DNA from: Clostridium ragsdalei P11
Lineage (GTDB): Bacteria > Bacillota > Clostridia > Clostridiales > Clostridiaceae
Reading direction: 5' to 3'
NCBI RefSeq assembly: GCF_001675165.1
Contig: NZ_LROS01000077.1
Coordinates: 98,079-162,078, forward strand
Length of the DNA stretch: 64,000 bases
The stretch's first letter is position 1; each line of letters begins with the position of its first letter. Positions 53,622 to 62,447 of this stretch are shown here, piece by piece. Position numbers and translations under genes: made by a program. The notes beneath the pieces were generated by a model. The model ran no database searches. It was not told the DNA's origin and saw nothing but the letters and a program-made list of their open reading frames with translations.

Positions 53622-55418
53622 TTGGATATAGGATTACAGGACAATTTATTTTTTCTAAATTCTTATGATAGTAATGTAGAATTAAATGGCAAATTTATTG
53701 AAGAACAATATAATTTTAGTAATATAAAAAAAGATAGGTACAATATATATTTCACTAAAACAGTTGAATATTTTAAACATAAGGATAGATATGAAATCCT
53801 GTTTTTTTCCAAGAGCAAGTATGATATAAGAAAATTATTTGAAAATTTAAGCTTTATAGATATGAGTGTCTGCAAAGAGTTATTTAATTCTTTATTATAT
53901 AAGGTTGACTATGCGATTATTATCATAGATAAAGTAGAGAATAAAATATATAGTTTCAGAACACCAAATGGTGTTGTACCTATGTATTATTTTTATAAAG
54001 ATGGCACATTAGTTATGTCAATGCATGTTCATAGTATTGCAAAAGCTATTAAAAAGGTTGAAATTAGTGATTTTGCAATTGAACAGATGTATGTAATGGA
54101 CTGTTTAATGGAGCCATACACATTATATGAAGGTGTTTATGAAATAGGCAGGGCATATATTTATGAATTTGACTTAAATAATAATTCTTTAAAAAAAGAA
54201 AAGGCATATAGTTTTAAATATAAAATTAACAATAATATCAGTTTGGAAGAATCCATAGCAACTTTAAAAAATGAAATAATAAAATCTCATCAAAAACGAG
54301 TAGGCTCAATTAATGGAATAATGTTGTCAGGTGGTATAGATTCTAATGTTATGTGTTATGCCTTGAAAAATTGCACAACCAGTTCATTGGAATCATTTAA
54401 TGTATCAGTGAAAAACCAAAAAAATAGTGAAGCTCCATATGCAAAAAAAGTGGCAGATTATTTTGGATTAAAGCATAGGGAAGTGTTAATAGATCCATCT
54501 GATATTAATGAAAAAATATTAGAAGATATAGTAAACCTCAATTTTCCTTACTGGGGTGTAATGTATATAGGAAGTATTTTCAAATCATTAAAACTAAAGG
54601 AATATAATGTGTTTACAGGTCAGGATACAAGACTGCACACGCCATATGTCAATATTTTAGATGATATAATATTTAAAAATAAAATTAATTCTAAAGCAGT
54701 CCCTTTTTTAGGTAAAAAGCTTGCAGCTTTAAAGTTCAATAAAAAAATTACAAGAGCTCTGGAGAGATGCAGGGATGCTGAACATATGGAGAAATATTTG
54801 ATTAAATATTTTTTACATTGCTCAATAGATAACAATAATGTAAACAGCATGTTAGAACAAGAGATAAAAGAAAATATAGAATATGAAAGTTTAAGTTATC
54901 AAGAGTTATTTAATGAAATTACCTGGTTAAGATGGGGTCAGCAGTACACAGATGACATTAAATATATGGATAGTCTATGCAATCACTACTATAATACATG
55001 TCAATTTCCTTTTTATGATATTAAGTTGGCAGAAGTCAGTGCTTCCATACCATTTAAATATTCCAACAAGAGATATATCGGCAAATCAGGGTTCGGAAAT
55101 GGATTTACAATAAATAATAAATATTTACTAATGAGAATGTTAAAAGATGAAAATGTGCCTATTAATTTGGCAGGAAGAAAAAAAGCAGTTTCCAGTACAA
55201 TTCATTTATATTTTAACGATCAATTTGGAAAGATAGTAAAAGACAGGTTAAATGAGAGCACACTATTAAATAATCCGGCAATCATCAATTTAGGACTAGA
55301 TAAGTTAATAAGTCAATTCTGCAGTGAAAATAGAATTTATGATGATATGGATTATAGCTATTTGATAAAAATATATAATATATTTGTTTTAGATGTTTTG
55401 AAAAGTTATATAGAATAG
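53622..55418 (+). CDS. Asparagine synthase-like amidotransferase without the N-terminal Cys
   Basis: 598 aa from TTG 53622, eight bases after GGAGG; the upstream TTG at 53601 lies before that site. The synthetase domain has the PP-loop LSGGIDSN (about residue 235) and EAPYAKKVADYFGLKH. The N-terminal glutaminase-type domain is degenerate: the mature start is LDIGLQDN, with no Cys2, so glutamine hydrolysis is not expected. PNGVVPMYYF corresponds to the remaining fold. It may amidate a uronic or nonulosonic acid, or act on another acid, with ammonia from elsewhere. The role in the glycan is inferred from position. Confidence 0.83.
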   Translation: MDIGLQDNLFFLNSYDSNVELNGKFIEEQYNFSNIKKDRYNIYFTKTVEYFKHKDRYEILFFSKSKYDIRKLFENLSFIDMSVCKELFNSLLYKVDYAIIIIDKVENKIYSFRTPNGVVPMYYFYKDGTLVMSMHVHSIAKAIKKVEISDFAIEQMYVMDCLMEPYTLYEGVYEIGRAYIYEFDLNNNSLKKEKAYSFKYKINNNISLEESIATLKNEIIKSHQKRVGSINGIMLSGGIDSNVMCYALKNCTTSSLESFNVSVKNQKNSEAPYAKKVADYFGLKHREVLIDPSDINEKILEDIVNLNFPYWGVMYIGSIFKSLKLKEYNVFTGQDTRLHTPYVNILDDIIFKNKINSKAVPFLGKKLAALKFNKKITRALERCRDAEHMEKYLIKYFLHCSIDNNNVNSMLEQEIKENIEYESLSYQELFNEITWLRWGQQYTDDIKYMDSLCNHYYNTCQFPFYDIKLAEVSASIPFKYSNKRYIGKSGFGNGFTINNKYLLMRMLKDENVPINLAGRKKAVSSTIHLYFNDQFGKIVKDRLNESTLLNNPAIINLGLDKLISQFCSENRIYDDMDYSYLIKIYNIFVLDVLKSYIE

Positions 55419-56888
55419 ATGGATGTGAGTAAATTGAAAATTTTATATTTAACTAAGCAGGCACCCAAAAGAGAATATACTATTTCTAAAGAAATATTGT
55501 CTGATAATGAGAACAGCTTTGTTGACAGTTGTGTGTTTAGTTACCGCAACTATTTAGATGCTTATGAATTAAATGAGAAGGAGAAGGTCTTTAGAAATAT
55601 ATATGACTTTACGGAATTTTGTAAGACTTACGCGGAAGAAAATGTAAATATAGATGATGAGCTGTATAAATTTGAATTAAATTATAACTTACCAGTAAAT
55701 AAGATTTTATATGCAGATAGGCTTGTTATAAACTACAGTGAAAGTCATAGAAAACAAATTATATATATGCTTGTTAAGTTTTCCTTAATGCTGCTTGAAA
55801 AAACACAATACCAAGTCATTATAGGTGAGCTGTCTAGTTCAAGCGATTTGATATTTTACTATCTTAGCAAGTATTTTGGGATAAAGTACCTGTTTTTCTG
55901 GCATGGAAGAATCAGTAATAAGATGGAGTTTTCAGATGTATTGGGCAGACGTCATGGATTGAAAGAGCTTTATATTAATTATAAAAAGAATGGCTTTTCA
56001 CAAGAGGAAAGAGAATATCTTAATAAATATTTGGAAGGATTTAAAAAACAAGCTGCACCTGATTACATGAAATTTAGCAAGCAGACTAAGTTTAAAAATT
56101 TATTTAGAAAGTTATATGTGCAAAATCCTGTAATTAGATTAAAGAAATATATGAAGTCCTATCAAATAGATTTAAAATATTCTGCAGATCAATCTCCAAA
56201 AATATCTGAAAAAATAAATAAAAGGCTTAAAAAAGTTGTGTTCCCAATAAAGTCGCTGTTGCTCAAGAGATATTACGACAATGTGAACTTAAATAAAAGA
56301 TATTATTTAACACCACTGCATTATCAGCCTGAATCATCCACAATGACTTTTGCACCGTACTATTTAAATCAACTTGCATTTATAGAAAATCTAGCAAAGT
56401 CCATACCTGGTGGAACTTATATTTACGTTAAAGAACATCCTGCAATGTTCGCAAATAGAAAATTGTCATTTTACAGGGAACTAAAAAAAATACCTAATAT
56501 AAAGTTAGTTCATCCTGAATTCAGTATGAATGCGCTAATAGAAAAGTCTATGGGAGTAGTAACATTGACAAATACAACAGGATATGAGGCTATAGTGAAA
56601 GATAAGCCGGTGTTTGTATTTGGAAATGTGTTTTACAATGAATACGATTACAGTTTTAAATGTAATAATTTTCAGGAATTTAGAGATAATATAATAACTG
56701 GATTAAGAGATTGGGATAAATATCAGGATGAGAGAATAAATAATAGAAATTGTTTTATATTAGCTTGTATAAGAAGTTTAAGAAATGGAAATTTAAATAG
56801 TCACTTGCTTGATAAAACCTTTTTTAAAGATGAAAATATTAAAAATATAGTTAATAGCATAAAAGATGAAATAATAGGAGGACAATAA
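55419..56888 (+). CDS. Capsule polysaccharide biosynthesis (KpsC/KpsS-like) glycosyltransferase
   Basis: 489 aa. The C-terminal half (about 295-470) carries YLTPLHYQPESSTM, IYVKEHPAMFANR, LVHPEFSMNALIEKS and TLTNTTGYEAIVKDKPVFVFG, the pattern of the PF05159-type family, whose members include Kdo transferases and surface polysaccharide enzymes. Here it may transfer a nonulosonic acid such as pseudaminic acid, whose pathway follows. That is an inference. The N-terminal domain (1-180) has a YLSKYFGIKYLFFWHGR block. It follows the previous stop at once. Confidence 0.78.
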   Translation: MDVSKLKILYLTKQAPKREYTISKEILSDNENSFVDSCVFSYRNYLDAYELNEKEKVFRNIYDFTEFCKTYAEENVNIDDELYKFELNYNLPVNKILYADRLVINYSESHRKQIIYMLVKFSLMLLEKTQYQVIIGELSSSSDLIFYYLSKYFGIKYLFFWHGRISNKMEFSDVLGRRHGLKELYINYKKNGFSQEEREYLNKYLEGFKKQAAPDYMKFSKQTKFKNLFRKLYVQNPVIRLKKYMKSYQIDLKYSADQSPKISEKINKRLKKVVFPIKSLLLKRYYDNVNLNKRYYLTPLHYQPESSTMTFAPYYLNQLAFIENLAKSIPGGTYIYVKEHPAMFANRKLSFYRELKKIPNIKLVHPEFSMNALIEKSMGVVTLTNTTGYEAIVKDKPVFVFGNVFYNEYDYSFKCNNFQEFRDNIITGLRDWDKYQDERINNRNCFILACIRSLRNGNLNSHLLDKTFFKDENIKNIVNSIKDEIIGGQ

Positions 56889-57947
56889 ATGCTTAATGAT
56901 AAATCAATTTTAATTACTGGAGGAACTGGCTCTTTTGGAAAAAAGTTTACTGAGATGATTTTAAAAAGATATAATCCTAAGAAAATAATTATTTACTCAA
57001 GAGACGAATTTAAGCAAGATTTAATGAAAAAGGATTTTATGTTAAGATGTCCTGATAAAATAAATAAGCTTAGGTTTTTTATAGGTGATATCAGAGATAA
57101 AGATAGACTTTATAGGGCATTTAATGGTGTAGACTATGTTATACATGCTGCAGCAATGAAACAGGTTCCAGCTTGCGAATATAATCCTTTCGAAGCAATA
57201 AAAACTAATATTGATGGAGCACAAAATATAATAGATGCAGCTTTAGACAGAGGAGTTCAGAAGGTAGTTGCACTTTCAACAGATAAGGCTGTCAATCCCA
57301 TTAATTTATATGGAGGTACAAAACTTGTTTCAGATAAGTTATTTATTTCGGCCAATGCTTATTCAGGAGGAAATGAAACTGTATTTTCTGTAGTTAGATA
57401 TGGAAATGTAGCAGGAAGCAGAGGTTCAGTTATCCCTTTCTTTCAGTCTTTAATTGAAAAAGGAATAAAAGAATTACCCATAACTGATTGTAGAATGACG
57501 AGATTCTGGATAACCTTAGAGGAGGGTGTTGAATTAGTATTTAAGGCATTAGATGAATCAAAGGGTGGAGAAACTTATATATCTAAGATACCTTCTTTCA
57601 CTATAACTGACTTAGCTAAAGCAATGCTTGATAATGTTGTTATAAAAGAAATTGGAATTAGAGAAGGCGAAAAGCTGCATGAAATTATGATAACAAGAGA
57701 TGATTCAAGAACCACTTATGAATATGAAAAGCATTATATTATCTATCCTCATTTTGATTGGTGGAGTTTTGATAAACACTTTACATCTGGTGGAAAGCTA
57801 ATAGAAGAAGGATTTGAATATAATTCTGGAAATAACACGCAGTGGCTTACAGTAAATGAGTTGAGACAGGAAATGTATAGATTAGGTATATTTGATGCAT
57901 ATAAAGTTAATGATATACATTATGATGAAGTAATGTCCACTAAATAG
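56889..57947 (+). CDS. pseB: UDP-GlcNAc 4,6-dehydratase (inverting), PseB
   Basis: 352 aa. The SDR motifs are ITGGTGSFGKKFTEM, YSRDEFKQ, AAAMKQVPACEYNPFEAIKT and LSTDKAVNPINLYGGTKLVSDKLF, which are diagnostic for PseB/FlaA1. It converts UDP-GlcNAc to UDP-4-keto-6-deoxy-L-AltNAc, step one of pseudaminic acid synthesis. It begins the five-gene run pseB-pseC-pseF/H-pseI-pseG, all in line with short gaps. GGAGG before the ATG. Confidence 0.95.
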   Translation: MLNDKSILITGGTGSFGKKFTEMILKRYNPKKIIIYSRDEFKQDLMKKDFMLRCPDKINKLRFFIGDIRDKDRLYRAFNGVDYVIHAAAMKQVPACEYNPFEAIKTNIDGAQNIIDAALDRGVQKVVALSTDKAVNPINLYGGTKLVSDKLFISANAYSGGNETVFSVVRYGNVAGSRGSVIPFFQSLIEKGIKELPITDCRMTRFWITLEEGVELVFKALDESKGGETYISKIPSFTITDLAKAMLDNVVIKEIGIREGEKLHEIMITRDDSRTTYEYEKHYIIYPHFDWWSFDKHFTSGGKLIEEGFEYNSGNNTQWLTVNELRQEMYRLGIFDAYKVNDIHYDEVMSTK

Positions 57948-57963
57948 AAAGGGAAGATAATTA

Positions 57964-59154
57964 ATGAATGAATTGGCAATCAATGGTGGAACACCAATAA
58001 GGAAAACATATTTATCTTATGGAAGGCAAGATATAGATGAAGAAGATATAGAATCAGTAGTAAAAGTTCTAAAAGGTGATTTCCTAACCACTGGTCCTTC
58101 TGTGGGAGAGTTTGAAAAAAAGGTTTCAGACTATGTAGGGGCAAAGTATGCAGTGGCAGTTGCTAGTGGCACTGCAGCACTGCATATGGCTTGCTTTACA
58201 GCAGGAATAAAAGAAGGTGATGAAGTAATAGTATCACCTATAACTTTTGCAGCTTCAGCTAATTGTGTTCTATATTGTGGAGGTACACCTGTATTTGCAG
58301 ATATAGATCCTAAGACATATAACATAGATCCAAAAGAAATTGGAAAGAAAATAACAAGTAAAACTAAAGCAATAATCCCAGTAGATTTTACAGGACAATC
58401 TGTTGATATAGATGAAATAAGAAAAATAGCAGGTAAAAATAATCTGGTAATAATAGAAGATTCTGCGCATGCTTTAGGAAGTGAATATAAAGGTAAAAAA
58501 GTAGGTACAAAGGCACAAATGACAGAATTCAGTTTTCATCCGGTAAAACCTGTAACCAGCGGCGAAGGTGGTATGGTAGTTACGGATGATGATGAATTGT
58601 ATAAAAAAATGATTCTTTTTAGAAGTCATGGAATAACTAGGGATAAAGATTTTGTAACTCATAATGAAGGTCCATGGTACTATGAACAGATAGACTTAGG
58701 TTATAACTATAGAATTACAGATATTCAATGTGCTTTAGGTGCAAGTCAGATGAATAAAATAGATAAATTCATAAGAAGAAGAAGAGACATAGTTAAAATA
58801 TATAATGAAGCTTTTAAAGATGTAGATGAAATTACTACTCCTTATGAAGCTGAATTTTCTAACTCAGGGTGGCATCTATATGTAATCAAATTGAACTTGG
58901 AAAAATTAATTTGTACAAGAAAAGAAATTTTTGAAGCTTTGCAGGCTGAAAATATAGGAGTGAATGTACATTACCTTCCTGTATACTTACATCCTTATTA
59001 CCAAAAGCTAGGTTATCGAAAAGGGCTATGCAAAAATGCAGAAGAATTATACGAAAGAATGATAACTATACCATTATTTCCCAAGATGACGGATGAAGAT
59101 GTATCAGATGTTATAAATGGAGTTAAAAAAGTAATAAACTATTATAAGAGGTAG
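57964..59154 (+). CDS. pseC: UDP-4-amino-4,6-dideoxy-L-AltNAc transaminase, PseC
   Basis: 396 aa, DegT/DnrJ/EryC1 fold. GGTPIRKTYLSYGRQDI and GDFLTTGPSVGEFEKK open the protein; the PLP-binding Lys195 is in FSFHPVKPVTSGEGGM; NYRITDIQCALGASQM follows. It transfers an amino group from glutamate to C4 of the PseB product. It overlaps nothing but ends nine bases before the start of the next gene. Confidence 0.95.
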   Translation: MNELAINGGTPIRKTYLSYGRQDIDEEDIESVVKVLKGDFLTTGPSVGEFEKKVSDYVGAKYAVAVASGTAALHMACFTAGIKEGDEVIVSPITFAASANCVLYCGGTPVFADIDPKTYNIDPKEIGKKITSKTKAIIPVDFTGQSVDIDEIRKIAGKNNLVIIEDSAHALGSEYKGKKVGTKAQMTEFSFHPVKPVTSGEGGMVVTDDDELYKKMILFRSHGITRDKDFVTHNEGPWYYEQIDLGYNYRITDIQCALGASQMNKIDKFIRRRRDIVKIYNEAFKDVDEITTPYEAEFSNSGWHLYVIKLNLEKLICTRKEIFEALQAENIGVNVHYLPVYLHPYYQKLGYRKGLCKNAEELYERMITIPLFPKMTDEDVSDVINGVKKVINYYKR

Positions 59155-59162
59155 TGACTGAA

Positions 59163-60347
59163 ATGAAAGTAGTTTGTATTGTACAGGCAAGGATTAGTTC
59201 TACAAGGCTTCCGGGGAAAGTATTAAAAGAGATTTGTGGTAAAACTGTTCTGGAGCACGATGTAGATAGATTAAGAAGAATAAAAAATATAGATGAAATA
59301 GTAATAGCTACAACAGTATTAGAAAAGGATAATGCTATTGTAAAAGAGTGTGAAAAATTAAAGGTAAAATGTTTCAGGGGTTCGGAAGATGATGTACTAT
59401 CAAGATATTATTATGCTGCTAAAGAAAATAGTGCGGATGTGGTTGTTAGGGTTACATCTGACTGCCCGCTCATAGATAGTGAAGTTGCTGAAAGTATAAT
59501 TCAGTGCTTTATGGAAAATAGAGAAAAATACGATTATGTAAGCAATACTATAGACAGGACTTATCCAAGAGGATTAGACACGGAGGTATTTAGTTTTTAC
59601 GCATTGGAGAAAGCTTTTAATGAATCAACATCTCAAAGAGACAGGGAACATGTAACACCCTATATTTGGGATAACGATAATATTTTCAATATTTTTCAAT
59701 ATAAAAATAAAATAGATTATTCAAATTTAAGATGGACACTAGATACAGAAGAGGATTTTAAGTTAATATCAATAATATATGAACAATTTCAAGATAGAGA
59801 TTATTTTGGTATGAATGAAATAGTAAAATTTTTAGAGAAAAACCCTGAAGTAAAAGAAATCAATAAGTATATAGAACAGAAAAAAATTGATGACAGCTTA
59901 TTTTTGATACCTGCTGGTGAAGGCCATTGTGATTTAATATATGAATGGGTAAATGAGGAGGAGGTAAGAAAAAATTCTTTTAATAATAGTGAAATACCAT
60001 ATGACCAGCATGTAAATTGGTATTTTAAGAAATTGAAGGATCCGGATTGTTTTATCTATCTATTGGCCGATCCCAATAAAAACATAGGAATAGTGAGAGT
60101 TGAGAAAAAGGGAAATGAAAATGTAGTAAGTTATAGCATATCAAAACAATTTCGCGGAAAAGGTTATGGATATAAGATTTTGGAAAAGCTTCAGGATAAG
60201 CTTATGAAAGAGAACAAGAATATTGTATTGACAGGTTATGTTAAAAAAGAAAACATGTACTCTGTAAAAATATTTGAAAAGTTACATTATAATTTAGTAG
60301 AAAATGATGATTATAATATGAAGTTTGAGAAAAATTTAAGCAGGTGA
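59163..60347 (+). CDS. Fusion of pseudaminic acid cytidylyltransferase (PseF-like) and GNAT acetyltransferase (PseH-like)
   Basis: 394 aa from ATG 59163 (AGAGGTAG upstream). Residues 1-240 are a CMP-sugar synthetase / SpsF-type domain: VCIVQARISSTRLPGKVL, VRVTSDCPLID, NTIDRTYPRGLDTEVF. Residues 245-394 are a GNAT domain: LIPAGEGHCDLIYEWVNEEE, CFIYLLADPNKNIGIVRVE and the acetyl-CoA loop QFRGKGYGYKILEKL. No separate PseH or PseF gene is in the run, so this protein likely supplies both. PseF activates pseudaminic acid as CMP-Pse; PseH acetylates the 4-amino sugar. Functional assignment is from context. Confidence 0.85.
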   Translation: MKVVCIVQARISSTRLPGKVLKEICGKTVLEHDVDRLRRIKNIDEIVIATTVLEKDNAIVKECEKLKVKCFRGSEDDVLSRYYYAAKENSADVVVRVTSDCPLIDSEVAESIIQCFMENREKYDYVSNTIDRTYPRGLDTEVFSFYALEKAFNESTSQRDREHVTPYIWDNDNIFNIFQYKNKIDYSNLRWTLDTEEDFKLISIIYEQFQDRDYFGMNEIVKFLEKNPEVKEINKYIEQKKIDDSLFLIPAGEGHCDLIYEWVNEEEVRKNSFNNSEIPYDQHVNWYFKKLKDPDCFIYLLADPNKNIGIVRVEKKGNENVVSYSISKQFRGKGYGYKILEKLQDKLMKENKNIVLTGYVKKENMYSVKIFEKLHYNLVENDDYNMKFEKNLSR

Positions 60348-60354
60348 GATTTTA

Positions 60355-61407
60355 ATGAACAAAAATATAAAAATCAAAAATTTTGAAATCAATGAAACTA
60401 GTAAAACATTTATTATAGGAGAAATCTCAGCTAACCATAATGGCAGTTTTGATAATGCAGTGAAGCTTATACATGCTGCAAAAGATGCAGGAGCAGATGC
60501 TGTCAAATTGCAGACATATACTGCAGATACTATAACTATAGACTGTGATAATAAATATTTTCAAATAAAACAGGGTACTTTATGGGATGGAAGAACTCTT
60601 CATGATCTGTACGAAGAGGCATATATGCCCTGGAAATGGCAGCCTGAATTAAAGGAAATAGCCGAAGAAAATGGTCTTGTTTGTTTTTCTTCACCATTTG
60701 ATAAAACAGCAGTAGATTTTCTGGAAGATATGGATGTACCGGCATATAAAGTAGCTTCTTTTGAAATTACTGATATACCACTTATTACATATATGGCTTC
60801 CAAGGGAAAGCCTATGATAATAGCAGCAGGTATAGCAGAAATCTCAGATATTCAATTAGCTATAGATGCATGTAAAAAAGTTGGCAATGATCAGATAATT
60901 CTTCTTAAATGTACTAGTGCCTATCCTGCTCCATTTGAAGAAGTTAATTTAAAAACTATTCCTAATATGAGAGAAACTTTTGATGTAATAGCGGGTCTTT
61001 CCGATCATACGTTAGGTATAGAAGTTCCTATATCAGCTGTAACACTTGGAGCAAAAGTTATTGAAAAACACATAACACTCTCAAGGGCAGATGGAGGACC
61101 GGATGCTGCATTCTCTTTAGAACCACATGAATTAAAAAGTATGGTTCAATCAATTCGAAATACTGAGAAAGCTATTGGAAAAGTCAGCTATGGACTAACA
61201 GAAAAGCAGATGAAAAACAGAGCATTCTCCAGATCTTTATTTGCAGTAAAAGATATTAAAGCAGGGGAAACTTTTACAGAGGAAAATGTTAGATCAATAA
61301 GACCGGCATTTGGATTACCTCCTAAATACATTGATGACATTTTAGGAAAAACTGCTGGTGAAAATTTATTAAAAGGTACTCCACTGCATTGGAAGTATGT
61401 TAAATAG
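60355..61407 (+). CDS. pseI: Pseudaminic acid synthase, PseI
   Basis: 350 aa, NeuB family. IGEISANHNGSFDNAVKLIH and DAVKLQTYTADTITIDC open the TIM barrel; YKVASFEITDIPLI, LKCTSAYPAP, GLSDHTLGI and IEKHITLSRADGGPDAAFSL follow; the C-terminal SAF (antifreeze-like) domain covers about 285-350 with SLFAVKDIKAGE and VRSIRPAFGLPPK. It condenses the PseG product with phosphoenolpyruvate. GPDAAFSL is typical of PseI rather than NeuB. Confidence 0.95.
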   Translation: MNKNIKIKNFEINETSKTFIIGEISANHNGSFDNAVKLIHAAKDAGADAVKLQTYTADTITIDCDNKYFQIKQGTLWDGRTLHDLYEEAYMPWKWQPELKEIAEENGLVCFSSPFDKTAVDFLEDMDVPAYKVASFEITDIPLITYMASKGKPMIIAAGIAEISDIQLAIDACKKVGNDQIILLKCTSAYPAPFEEVNLKTIPNMRETFDVIAGLSDHTLGIEVPISAVTLGAKVIEKHITLSRADGGPDAAFSLEPHELKSMVQSIRNTEKAIGKVSYGLTEKQMKNRAFSRSLFAVKDIKAGETFTEENVRSIRPAFGLPPKYIDDILGKTAGENLLKGTPLHWKYVK

Positions 61408-61416
61408 GGTGATTAT

Positions 61417-62418
61417 ATGGCTAGAATTGCAATAAGAGCAGATGGCGGCTCTCAAATAGGCATGGGGCATGTTATGAGAACATTGGTTTTAGCTAAGGAA
61501 CTTGCAAAAACCAATGATGTTTTTTATTTATGCAGAATAGATAAAGCGTTAAGTGACAGGTATAGTTATGGCATAGAAAAAGTTAAAAAAGAAGGCTTTA
61601 AAGTAATTACTATAGACGAAAATAATGTATTGGGGGAATTAGAAAGGATTCAGTGTGATTGTCTGATAACAGACAGTTATGATGTAGATGAGCATTATTT
61701 TACTAAAACAAAAAAGTTATTTAAAAAGACGGGATATTTTGATGATATGAATTTATATCATTTTGATGTGGATTTTATAATAAATCAAAATATAAATGCA
61801 GAAGATTTAAATTATAATACTGACAAAAGGACAGTGCTATTTTTAGGGCCTGGGTTTGCTTTATTGAGAGATGAGTTTAGAAAAGCAAAAATTAAGAGGA
61901 TAAATGAAGTTGTAAAAGATATTTTAATAACTTTAGGTGGGTCAGATTTTAATAACTATACATCAAAGATTTTACAATTTATAAAAGAATTAAAATACAA
62001 TTTTCATGTTGTAGTTGGGCCATCTTTTAAATATATAGATGAACTTAGTAACTATGAGAAAATGAACAGTAACGTTAAATTACACTTTAACACAAATATG
62101 AAAGATTTAATGGATAGGTGTGATATTGCTATATCAGCCTGCGGGAGCACGCTGTATGAATTGGCAGCCTGCGGAGTGCCGACATTAGGACTCATAATTG
62201 CAGAAAACCAAAAGGAGATAGCTAAAAAAATGGAACAAGAAAAATTGATAATCAATTTAGGTCCTATAGATAAATTAAATAAGGAAGAGTTGGTAAATAC
62301 AGTAGAAGAATTGTGTAGTGACTTAAATAGGAGAAAACAGATGAATTATAACCAGAGTATAGTTATTGATAAAAATGGAGCTGAAAAGCTTTGTAAAAAT
62401 ATTAATGAACTGTTTTAA
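61417..62418 (+). CDS. pseG: UDP-2,4-diacetamido-2,4,6-trideoxy-altropyranose hydrolase, PseG
   Basis: 333 aa, GT-B fold. IRADGGSQIGMGHVMRTLVL is the hallmark N-terminus with the catalytic-type His of GMGH; ITDSYDVDEHYF, ILITLGGSDFNNYT and ISACGSTLYELAACGVPTLG continue the fold. It removes UDP from the acetylated nucleotide sugar. With this gene the pathway from UDP-GlcNAc to CMP-pseudaminic acid is complete. The stop is followed closely by the flippase gene. Confidence 0.93.
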   Translation: MARIAIRADGGSQIGMGHVMRTLVLAKELAKTNDVFYLCRIDKALSDRYSYGIEKVKKEGFKVITIDENNVLGELERIQCDCLITDSYDVDEHYFTKTKKLFKKTGYFDDMNLYHFDVDFIINQNINAEDLNYNTDKRTVLFLGPGFALLRDEFRKAKIKRINEVVKDILITLGGSDFNNYTSKILQFIKELKYNFHVVVGPSFKYIDELSNYEKMNSNVKLHFNTNMKDLMDRCDIAISACGSTLYELAACGVPTLGLIIAENQKEIAKKMEQEKLIINLGPIDKLNKEELVNTVEELCSDLNRRKQMNYNQSIVIDKNGAEKLCKNINELF

Positions 62419-62447
62419 ATAAAATAGTTAAGGCGGTATATGCAGTA

